9,372 bases of DNA from the NCBI GenBank assembly GCA_903845455.1, contig CAIMXN010000145.1, positions 1 through 9,372 of the forward strand, written 5' to 3'. The DNA is from an uncultured beta proteobacterium (GTDB lineage: Bacteria; Pseudomonadota; Gammaproteobacteria; Burkholderiales; Burkholderiaceae). Both the position numbers and the translations under genes were made by a program. The notes beneath the pieces are model-generated. The model searched no databases. It was given only the letters and a program-made list of their open reading frames with translations, and had not been told where the DNA came from. Of the stretch, positions 1 to 5,441 are shown piece by piece (the stretch's first letter is position 1; the number at the start of each line of letters is the position of its first letter).

Positions 1-228
1 CAGTGCCACACTTGACGATCGCCGCAGAGACCTCCTTTAGGTCATCAATGCAGGCGCGCGCCTGAAAACTGTCTTCTAATCGCGGGTCGCGGCATACGGC
101 ACACCAACCCTGCGCCTCATTAAACAGGGGAGGGGCAACCCCGGGAGTCTATTAAGAGCGACTCCAAGCTCCACGATTCAAACCTGACTTCAGGTTGGTT
201 TCGGGCCAATAAATTGGCTAGAGCGTTG
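1..228 (-). promoter_or_regulatory. Structured 5' leader of an off-window leftward gene (probably rne)
   Basis: No convincing coding region lies here. Read on the minus strand, this is a run of inverted repeats downstream of a TATAAT box. In order from the presumed transcript start the stems are 213-218/205-210 (6 bp, AT-rich loop), 190-196/181-187 (7 bp, nearly loopless), 160-165/144-149 (6 bp, loop of 10), 139-142/132-135 (GGGG/CCCC, loop of 3), 105-110/84-89 (6 bp with one GU) and 39-43/29-33 (5 bp). The leader continues past position 1, so it is at least about 220 nt long. In E. coli rluC is divergent from rne, and the long rne leader folds into hairpins that RNase E uses for autoregulation. 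Assigning this leader to rne is inference from that synteny; the rne coding sequence is not visible. Confidence 0.5.
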
Positions 229-254
229 ATTATACGGCACAAGTTGAATGACAA
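229..254 (-). promoter_or_regulatory. Candidate sigma-70 promoter for the leftward leader
   Basis: The minus strand has a perfect TATAAT at 234-229. The best -35 match, TTGTCA at 254-249, leaves a 14-bp spacer, which is too short for a standard promoter; at 17 bp there is no good -35. The -10 box is therefore the main evidence. Transcription would begin near 222, so the first hairpin (218-205) would sit almost at the RNA's 5' end. Confidence 0.4.
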
Positions 255-272
255 TGGGGTATTGTTGAGTCC

Positions 273-289
273 CTCGCCGAAGAGGCGAG
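273..289 (+). promoter_or_regulatory. Hairpin just upstream of the rluC start
   Basis: CTCGCC (273-278) pairs with GGCGAG (284-289) around a 5-nt loop, ending 11 nt before the rluC ATG. The second arm runs into the purine-rich GAGAGAGA that is the only ribosome-binding candidate, so the stem could lower rluC initiation. No T-tract follows, so it is not a terminator. Confidence 0.4.
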
Positions 290-300
290 AGAGATAAACC

Positions 301-1320
301 ATGAAACCCGAACCCCTTCCTAAGACCTTAAACCCTAAATCTGCTACTCCTGCAGTAGTTCTTTTGCAGACGATTGGTCCAGAAGAGGCTGGTCAGCGCT
401 TAGATAACTATTTATTGCGTTGGGCAAAGGGCGTCCCTAAGAGCCATGTTTACCGAATTATTCGTTCTGGCGAAGTTCGTGTGAACAAGAAGCGCGCCGA
501 ACCAACTACCCGCTTAATTGAGGGGGATATCGTGAGGGTGCCACCTGTTCGCTTGGCTGAACCTGCTCAGATGGCTGCAGTCAATAGCGCCCACACTAAA
601 TCCCGTGCCAAGGGTTACTCAGACAAAATGCCTATCCTTTTTGAGGATGAAGCGCTCTTGATTGTGAATAAGCCATCCGGATTAGCCGTCCATGGTGGCT
701 CTGGAATTGCCTTGGGTGTGATCGAGACATTGCGGATTACCCGTCCAGAATTACATTTCCTAGAATTGGTACATCGTCTGGATCGAGATACATCAGGTGT
801 TTTATTGTTGGCCAAGAAACGCAGTGCTTTAGTTGAATTGCATCGCCAAATTCGGGAGGGTCAGACGGATAAGCGCTACTACTTGCTAGCGCATGGCGAG
901 ATCGAGCAGGGTGCAGGGGTCATGCAATTGAAATTTCCGCTACATAAGTACTTATTGGCAAATGGTGAACGCCGAGTTCGAGTTGATCCCGATGGTTTGC
1001 CTAGCCATACCGCACTGCGTGTGATTAAAGGAATGAAACGTGAAGATGTCGCCATTACCTTGGCCGAAGCGCAACTAAAAACGGGACGCACTCATCAGAT
1101 TCGAGTGCATTTGCAAAAGCTAGGGCATTCAATTTTGGGTGATGATAAATATGGTTTTGAGGATCAAGATAAATCGATTAAGTCCAAAAGACTCTATCTA
1201 CATGCCCACTTGGCAGGATTTACGCATCCCCGTACTGGTGAGAAAATGCGGATTGAATCCCCACTGCCTGCGGAGTTTGCGGCGATGATAAAAACCTTTG
1301 AAGTTCAAAGCACTGACTAA
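301..1320 (+). CDS. rluC: RluC/RluD-family 23S rRNA pseudouridine synthase
   Basis: Converts uridines in 23S rRNA to pseudouridine; the E. coli RluC sites are 955, 2504 and 2580. The 339-aa protein has an N-terminal S4 RNA-binding domain at about residues 28-85 (GQRLDNYL, then SGEVRVNKK) and an RsuA/RluA catalytic domain from about residue 110. The catalytic motif HRLDRDTSG is at 158-166 with D161 as the nucleophilic aspartate. TGRTHQIRVHL at 261-271 and LHAHLAGFTHP at 300-310 are further family motifs. E. coli RluC is 319 aa; the extra length here is mostly at the N-terminus and in the linker after S4. The S4 domain and the neighbouring maf/yceD/rpmF synteny favour RluC, though exact target sites cannot be read from sequence. 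The ATG has only a weak GAGAGA upstream. The HAD gene follows after 18 nt, suggesting co-transcription. Confidence 0.95.
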   Translation: MKPEPLPKTLNPKSATPAVVLLQTIGPEEAGQRLDNYLLRWAKGVPKSHVYRIIRSGEVRVNKKRAEPTTRLIEGDIVRVPPVRLAEPAQMAAVNSAHTKSRAKGYSDKMPILFEDEALLIVNKPSGLAVHGGSGIALGVIETLRITRPELHFLELVHRLDRDTSGVLLLAKKRSALVELHRQIREGQTDKRYYLLAHGEIEQGAGVMQLKFPLHKYLLANGERRVRVDPDGLPSHTALRVIKGMKREDVAITLAEAQLKTGRTHQIRVHLQKLGHSILGDDKYGFEDQDKSIKSKRLYLHAHLAGFTHPRTGEKMRIESPLPAEFAAMIKTFEVQSTD

Positions 1321-1338
1321 AAAATTACTTAAGTAGAG

Positions 1339-2019
1339 ATGATCGAAACAACGAAGCTCGATAGACGGTATGACCTGGTGGTGTGGGATTGGGATGGCAC
1401 CATCATGGATTCCACGCCAACGATCGTGCACTGCATTCAGCAAGCTTGTCGGGACTTGGGTTTTAAAGAGCCGGACGATTCTTTAGCAAGTTCAGTAATC
1501 GGTCTTGGCATTCATGACTCCTTACGCAGAGCAGTGCCTTGGATTGAGCCAGTTCACTTTCCCAGTTTGACAGAGCGCTTTCGCTATCACTACTTGGCAA
1601 AAGATCATGAGCTGCATTTATTTGTCGGCATTCGTGAGTTGTTAGAGAAGTTACGTGCAGATGGTTATCTATTGGGTATTTCTACTGGTAAGTCTCGGGT
1701 AGGTTTAAATCGTTCCTTAGAGTTTCATGAGCTTGGACATTTGTTCCATGAAACCCGAACTGCTGATGAGTCTTTCTCCAAACCTCATCCAGGAATGCTG
1801 CTAGAGTTATCGGATGCTACGCAAGTGTCAGTACGTCGTATGTTGATGATTGGCGATACAACACATGATTTAGATATGGCTGCAAATGCTGGTGTGGATG
1901 CAGTGGCGGTAACTTATGGCGCTCATCCACTAGTTACCTTAAAGGCTTCACCATCATTGGCGCATGTGGATAACGTACAGCAATTAGCTCAATGGCTGAA
2001 TGATAATTTAACAATGTAG
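1339..2019 (+). CDS. HAD-superfamily (subfamily IA) phosphatase, phosphoglycolate-phosphatase-like
   Basis: A 226-aa cytosolic hydrolase with all four HAD motifs. Motif I is DWDGT with D17 (nucleophile) and D19 (acid/base). Motif II is ISTGKS, around S115/T116. Motif III is K148 in SKPHP, and motif IV is GDTTHD with the Mg-binding D173 and D177. The helical cap between about residues 27 and 100 fits subfamily IA, which includes Gph and YjjG-type enzymes. The family hydrolyses small phosphate esters through an aspartyl-phosphate intermediate; the substrate cannot be told from sequence. It lies 18 nt after rluC and 50 nt before sppA, with only a weak GTAGAG before the ATG. A rightward promoter for sppA may begin inside its last codons. 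Confidence 0.9.
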   Translation: MIETTKLDRRYDLVVWDWDGTIMDSTPTIVHCIQQACRDLGFKEPDDSLASSVIGLGIHDSLRRAVPWIEPVHFPSLTERFRYHYLAKDHELHLFVGIRELLEKLRADGYLLGISTGKSRVGLNRSLEFHELGHLFHETRTADESFSKPHPGMLLELSDATQVSVRRMLMIGDTTHDLDMAANAGVDAVAVTYGAHPLVTLKASPSLAHVDNVQQLAQWLNDNLTM

Positions 2020-2051
2020 ACTTTTGCCTAGATAAAATAGGCGCTTGTAAT
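2008..2051 (+). promoter_or_regulatory. Candidate promoter upstream of sppA
   Basis: Two readings are possible. One is TTAACA (2008-2013), a 19-bp spacer, then TAAAAT (2033-2038). The other is TTGCCT (2024-2029), a 16-bp spacer, then TGTAAT (2046-2051). The first -10 lies in GATAAAATAGGCG, which resembles the GATAGAATATCGCC before rpmF and GATAAAATCC before acpP; this favours it. Its -35 overlaps the last codons of the HAD gene. Confidence 0.35.
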
Positions 2052-2069
2052 ACCAAGGAAATCATAGAG

Positions 2070-3029
2070 ATGGATCACAATCAAAACGACAATACCAATC
2101 AACATTGGGAGCGCCAAGCGCTCGAACATTTGCTATTGGAGAATTTAAAAGAAACTCGCAGGGCCCGTCGCTGGAAAGCAGTGTTTAGAGTTTTGACATT
2201 ACTCATCATGATTGCCGTAGTGTTAGCGGTATTTGATATTCGTTTGCCTGGCCACAGAATGGGTGTAGAAAAACACACTGCCTTAGTGAAGTTGGAGGGA
2301 GAAATCTCTTCAAGCTCGATGGCGAATGCATCCGATATCAATGCATCACTGACAGCCGCCTTTGAAAATGAACATAGTGCTGGCGTGGTATTACAAATCA
2401 ATAGTCCTGGTGGTTCACCTGTCCAAGCCGGCATGATGAATGATGAAATTCATCGTTTACGTAAACTGTATCCAACTAAACCTTTCTATGTGGTAGTGGA
2501 GGATATTTGCGCATCGGGTGGCTACTATGTTGCTGTTGCCGCTGATCAAATTTTGGTAGACAAGGCCAGTTTGGTAGGCTCTATTGGCGTGATCATGGAA
2601 GGCTTTGGCTTTACCGGTTTGATGGATAAATTGGGTGTCACGCGTCGCATGATTACTGCGGGCTCTAACAAGGGGATGATGGATCCCTTTAGTAAAGAGA
2701 ATCCGAAGCAAGTGGAGATGATTAAAGGCATGCTCGATGAGATTCACCAACAATTTATTGCCGTTGTAAAAGAAGGGCGCGGCGATCGCTTAAAAGATAA
2801 CCCTGAATTATTTACAGGTCGTGTCTGGAGTGGTGAGCAGGCCGTCAAGAATGGTTTAGTGGATGGCTATGGTACGGTGGATTCAGTCGCGCGTGATCTT
2901 TTTAAAGCACCAGATATTTTGGATTACACCGTAAAAGAAAATTTTGCGGAGCGTGTGGCTAAACGCTTTGGTGCTGAAGCGGGCTCTGCAGCTGGCAAAG
3001 CTCTCATTCAAAGTCCTGATTTGAAATAA
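2070..3029 (+). CDS. sppA: S49-family membrane serine peptidase (SppA-type signal peptide peptidase)
   Basis: Degrades leftover signal peptides and other membrane-associated peptides. The 319-aa protein has a basic, cytosolic N-terminus (RRARRWK, 31-36), one membrane segment at about 38-56, and a single peptidase domain predicted to face the periplasm. NSPGGS (111-116) is the oxyanion-loop motif, ICASGGYY (146-153) carries the catalytic serine S149, and the general base is probably K201 in SNKGMMDPF. The 52-residue Ser-Lys spacing equals that of B. subtilis SppA (S147/K199, from memory). It is the short, single-domain form, not the doubled form of E. coli (about 618 aa). AAGGA at 2055-2059, 10 nt before the ATG, is a fair ribosome-binding site. 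A terminator follows. Confidence 0.92.
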   Translation: MDHNQNDNTNQHWERQALEHLLLENLKETRRARRWKAVFRVLTLLIMIAVVLAVFDIRLPGHRMGVEKHTALVKLEGEISSSSMANASDINASLTAAFENEHSAGVVLQINSPGGSPVQAGMMNDEIHRLRKLYPTKPFYVVVEDICASGGYYVAVAADQILVDKASLVGSIGVIMEGFGFTGLMDKLGVTRRMITAGSNKGMMDPFSKENPKQVEMIKGMLDEIHQQFIAVVKEGRGDRLKDNPELFTGRVWSGEQAVKNGLVDGYGTVDSVARDLFKAPDILDYTVKENFAERVAKRFGAEAGSAAGKALIQSPDLK

Positions 3030-3057
3030 GGCAAAAAAGCAAAAAAAGATTTACAGA

Positions 3058-3096
3058 AAAACTAGGCCAGCAAGAGGAATATAGCTGGCCGGTTTT
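3058..3096. terminator. Bidirectional intrinsic terminator between sppA and the converging methylase gene
   Basis: GGCCAGC (3065-3071) pairs perfectly with GCTGGCC (3084-3090) around a 12-nt loop. AAAAC (3058-3062) and GTTTT (3092-3096) extend the pairing. Rightward RNA has TTTT after the stem, ending sppA 35-60 nt beyond its stop. Leftward RNA has TAG then TTTTT, with two further T runs opposite 3033-3047. The stem lies inside the last codons of the leftward methylase gene, whose stop codon is 3064-3062. Confidence 0.75.
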
Positions 3097-3835
3097 GCAA
3101 AAATGCGCAAGCAGCCTCATTGGGGTAGCGCTTGAGCCATTCGCTAATATTCAGAGTGACAATCATTTCGGATGGCAGACTGAGATCCATCCCAAGGCAG
3201 AGTTGTGAATGGGGTGCTAAAGAATTTAAGCAGGCCATCAGCATTGCCGTATTGCGATAGGGCGTCTCAATCCAGATTTGAGTTTGTTGTAATTTCTTCG
3301 ACTCAGCTTCTAGTTGCTTGAGTCGTACGCTACGTTCGTGCATGTCATGTGGCAAATAGCCTTGAAATGCAAAGCGCTGACCATTGAGCCCGCTAGCCAT
3401 GAGCCCCAGCAGAATAGAGCTAGGGCCAACCAGGGGCTTCACTTTGGCGCCAAGCCGATGAGCTGCCAAGACTAATTCAGCGCCTGGGTCTGCAACTCCT
3501 GGCACGCCTGCTTCTGACATCAAGCCAACATCATTCCCAGCGAGCAGTGGTTTTAATAAATCAGCGGGTTTCACTATATCGGCATACTTCGCATTGCGAG
3601 CAGCGCCACGCCATTCATTCATTTGCATTTCTTGAATCGTGCAAACCAATGGTGAAACACTATCAACTGCCTTAAGAAAGGCGCGCGCTGTTTTGGCATC
3701 TTCTACAATCCAGTGTTTTAGTTTGGCAGTTTGGGAAATGGTTTCGCTTGGTAATACCCAAGGTAATTGATCTTCACGCGCCTGGTCACCCAAAGTATTG
3801 GGGACTAAAAAGAGGGTGCCTAGCTTTGAATTCAT
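3062..3835 (-). CDS. RsmI-like SAM-dependent methyltransferase (tetrapyrrole-methylase fold)
   Basis: A 257-aa protein of the COG0313/RsmI type. RsmI itself 2'-O-methylates C1402 of 16S rRNA. Visible family marks are the opening GTLFLVPNTLGD (6-17), the SAM-loop motif LMSEAGVPGVADPG (105-118), PLVGPSSILLGLMASGL (134-150), the FQGYLP strand (157-162) and IWIETPYRN (187-195). It departs from canonical RsmI in the first 60 residues: the usual ATPIGNLGD and AAEDTR stretches are replaced by PNTLGD and a region with VEDAKTAR. It may therefore be the RsmI paralogue commonly found beside maf in betaproteobacteria, with a different or untested target. Its ATG overlaps the maf stop by one base (TAATG), and no Shine-Dalgarno is visible, so translation probably depends on maf. 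A terminator stem is embedded in its 3' end. Confidence 0.85.
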   Translation of the reverse strand: MNSKLGTLFLVPNTLGDQAREDQLPWVLPSETISQTAKLKHWIVEDAKTARAFLKAVDSVSPLVCTIQEMQMNEWRGAARNAKYADIVKPADLLKPLLAGNDVGLMSEAGVPGVADPGAELVLAAHRLGAKVKPLVGPSSILLGLMASGLNGQRFAFQGYLPHDMHERSVRLKQLEAESKKLQQTQIWIETPYRNTAMLMACLNSLAPHSQLCLGMDLSLPSEMIVTLNISEWLKRYPNEAACAFLQNRPAIFLLLA

Positions 3836-4449
3836 TAAGTGTTTTCTAAGGTAGATTTCTTTAGTGGTATTACAAAACCCGCATCGCGCAGCAATCCAGT
3901 TAAAGCAATTAAAGGTAAGCCAATTAATGCGGTTGGATCATCGCTTTTAATGGCCTCCAACAAGGTAATTCCTAGGCCTTCGGACTTTGCGCTACCAGCA
4001 CAGTCATAAGGCTCTTCAGCCAAGAGATAGGACTCTAAAATCTCATCAGATAATTTCCGAAAGGTCACTTCAGTAGGAATACTCAAGGTGGTTTCGGTAT
4101 CCCCTTTCATAACGCACAGCGCAGTATGGAAGGTAACTGTTGTGCCGCGCATTAACTGGAGTTGTGCCATCGCCCTTGCAAAATTACCCGGCTTACCAAT
4201 CGCCGCTCCACATAAATCGGCAACTTGGTCTGAGCCAATGACCCAAGCATCGGGGTACTCTTTGCTAATAGCGGTTGCTTTTGCTTTAGCCAGTCGCAAC
4301 GCTAATTCCAGTGTGCTTTCTCCTGGTAAAGGGGCTTCATCTACACTGGGTGAAATCACAGTAAATGGAATCCCCAGACGCTCTAGAAGTTCTCGGCGAT
4401 ACACCGAGGTGGAGGCAAGGATAAGGCTTGGATTGGACGAATTACTCAT
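3835..4449 (-). CDS. yceF: Maf-family nucleotide pyrophosphatase, YceF subfamily
   Basis: Maf proteins hydrolyse non-canonical nucleoside triphosphates to monophosphate and pyrophosphate; the E. coli YceF subfamily prefers 7-methyl-GTP. From the start chosen here the protein is 204 aa. It shows LILASTSVYRRELLERL near the N-terminus with the substrate-binding SxxYRR, VDE at about 36-38, GSDQV at 72-76 with the metal/catalytic D74, and CAGSAKSEGLGI at about 150-161. The last two match YceF better than YhdE. An in-frame ATG 30 nt upstream (4479-4477) gives 214 aa. I prefer 4449 because homologues begin just before LILAST and because the likely promoter would start RNA near 4472, downstream of the longer start. 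Neither start has a good ribosome-binding site. It is divergent from yceD and overlaps the methylase by 1 nt. Confidence 0.93.
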   Translation of the reverse strand: MSNSSNPSLILASTSVYRRELLERLGIPFTVISPSVDEAPLPGESTLELALRLAKAKATAISKEYPDAWVIGSDQVADLCGAAIGKPGNFARAMAQLQLMRGTTVTFHTALCVMKGDTETTLSIPTEVTFRKLSDEILESYLLAEEPYDCAGSAKSEGLGITLLEAIKSDDPTALIGLPLIALTGLLRDAGFVIPLKKSTLENT

Positions 4450-4478
4450 TGCCACAGGTACTTTCACTAATGCCTTCA

Positions 4479-4507
4479 TTTAGACTGATGTTATGAATCG
4501 TAATCAA
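4479..4507 (-). promoter_or_regulatory. Candidate promoter for maf and the RsmI-like gene, overlapping the yceD start
   Basis: On the minus strand TTGATT (4507-4502) and TCTAAA (4484-4479) are separated by exactly 17 bp; each matches consensus at 4 of 6 positions. RNA would begin near 4472, giving a leader of about 22 nt before the ATG at 4449. The -35 box lies inside the first codons of yceD. Confidence 0.35.
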
Positions 4508-5074
4508 GTTTTACCTCAAGTTGAACTCTCTGCTGATCTTGGTGCCTTGCGAAAGGTTGATTTTTGCGCACATCAAGCCTATCAAGGCCATGGGTTTTTA
4601 AGTATGAATGATCTACCTAGAGTAGCTAGTGAGGCTTCCAAAGTGGGCGAAGGGGATGGTTTTCGTTGGAAGTTAGAGACTCATTTCGAGGCATCACCAG
4701 GTTCTGAGCCACGTCAGATCATGAATTTAGAGCTACAAGGGCAAATCCACTTGGTTTGCCAACGTTGTCTGAAGGATTGTTCAGTTGGGCTTATGGAAAA
4801 GCGACGTTTTACCCTAGTCGCCTCAGAAGATGAAGCAGATGCCTTTCCTATGGAGGATGACAGACAGGAGCCCTTAGTAGCCACGCAGCAATTTGATGTG
4901 CTTGAGACAATGGAAGATGAGATTTTGCTGTCTTTACCCTTGATTCCCAAGCATCCTGAGGGTACTTGCCAGTCACACTCCTCCTCTTTTGGATCAGAAG
5001 GGGATGAAACTCAGGTTTCTGAAAAGCCTGAAAATCCCTTTAACATATTGAAAAATATGAAGAAAACTTCTTAA
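4493..5074 (+). CDS. yceD: YceD/DUF177 family protein, 23S rRNA accumulation factor
   Basis: The 193-aa DUF177 protein belongs to a family linked to 23S rRNA accumulation and almost always found before rpmF. The biochemical role is not settled. Visible marks are LVCQRC with the C89/C92 pair, the conserved LLSLPLIPKHPEGTC stretch (145-159) with C159, and the C-terminal NPFNILKNMKK (181-191). C89, C92, H154 and C159 could bind metal, which is inference. The region between about 110 and 140 is acidic. The gene begins 43 bp from the preferred maf start with no Shine-Dalgarno upstream, and a two-codon ORF (ATG TTA TGA, 4488-4496) overlaps its ATG. rpmF follows after 102 nt with its own likely promoter. 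Confidence 0.9.
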   Translation: MNRNQVLPQVELSADLGALRKVDFCAHQAYQGHGFLSMNDLPRVASEASKVGEGDGFRWKLETHFEASPGSEPRQIMNLELQGQIHLVCQRCLKDCSVGLMEKRRFTLVASEDEADAFPMEDDRQEPLVATQQFDVLETMEDEILLSLPLIPKHPEGTCQSHSSSFGSEGDETQVSEKPENPFNILKNMKKTS

Positions 5075-5144
5075 ATTAGACCCTGGTTTAGATCTACTTT
5101 AAAGTTGACTTTGCCAATAAATCAAGCATTTACGTGCTTTTGTA

Positions 5145-5170
5145 TGATAGAATATCGCCTTGCTTAGGAG
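5145..5170 (+). promoter_or_regulatory. Candidate extended -10 promoter and ribosome-binding site for rpmF
   Basis: TGATAGAAT (5145-5153) fits the extended -10 pattern TGnTAnAAT, with TATGAT overlapping at 5143-5148. No good -35 sits at 16-18 bp, as is common for extended -10 promoters. RNA would start near 5160. TAGGAG (5165-5170) is a clear ribosome-binding site 6 nt before the rpmF ATG, among the best in this half of the window, as expected for a ribosomal protein. Confidence 0.45.
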
Positions 5171-5176
5171 TTCAAT

Positions 5177-5356
5177 ATGGCCGTCCAACAGAATAAAAAA
5201 TCACCTTCCAAACGTGGCATGCATCGTGCGCACGACTTTTTGACCGCACCCGCTACGGCTGTTGAAGCCACTACTGGTGAGGCTCATTTGCGCCACCACA
5301 TTACGCCAAACGGGTACTACCGTGGTCGTAAAGTTGTTAAAACCAAAAACGACTAA
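5177..5356 (+). CDS. rpmF: 50S ribosomal protein L32 (bL32)
   Basis: A 59-aa basic protein of the large ribosomal subunit. It starts MAVQQNKKSPSKRGMHRAHD and ends with the family motif HLRHHITPNGYYRGRKV, closely matching E. coli L32 (57 aa). It has none of the zinc-binding cysteines of the CxxC-type L32 proteins, so it is the zinc-free form usual in beta- and gammaproteobacteria. The start is fixed by TAGGAG 6 nt upstream and by family length. It sits between yceD and plsX as in E. coli, but an intrinsic terminator 22 nt after its stop partly separates it from the lipid genes. Confidence 0.97.
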   Translation: MAVQQNKKSPSKRGMHRAHDFLTAPATAVEATTGEAHLRHHITPNGYYRGRKVVKTKND

Positions 5357-5378
5357 TTCTTTTAGTCTACAGAGATAG

Positions 5379-5406
5379 AAGCGGCTCCAGAAAAAGCCGC
5401 TTTTTT
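5379..5406 (+). terminator. Intrinsic terminator between rpmF and plsX
   Basis: AAGCGGCT (5379-5386) pairs perfectly with AGCCGCTT (5395-5402) around an 8-nt loop, followed by six T (5401-5406). It is the most classical terminator here. It lies inside a conserved operon, so it probably attenuates read-through from rpmF into plsX-fab. Confidence 0.85.
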
Positions 5407-5441
5407 CTTGGATAAATCCACTTGCAGCATCTAACGATTCT

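Noticed and set aside
76..120. Short minus-strand ORF of 14 codons (ATG at 120, TAG at 76) in the leader
   Set aside because: No Shine-Dalgarno precedes it and its span overlaps the 84-110 hairpin; the encoded peptide shows nothing recognisable.
120..302. Minus-strand 60-aa reading frame covering the leader
   Set aside because: It would overlap the promoter and hairpins, has no ribosome-binding site and no family resemblance.
4088..4483. 131-aa plus-strand frame opposite maf
   Set aside because: It is the antisense of a clear Maf gene and has no recognisable domain.
5124..5140. Small hairpin AAGCA/TGCTT followed by TTTT before rpmF as a yceD terminator
   Set aside because: The stem is only 5 bp and AT-rich, too weak to call; the bases also form part of the promoter region.
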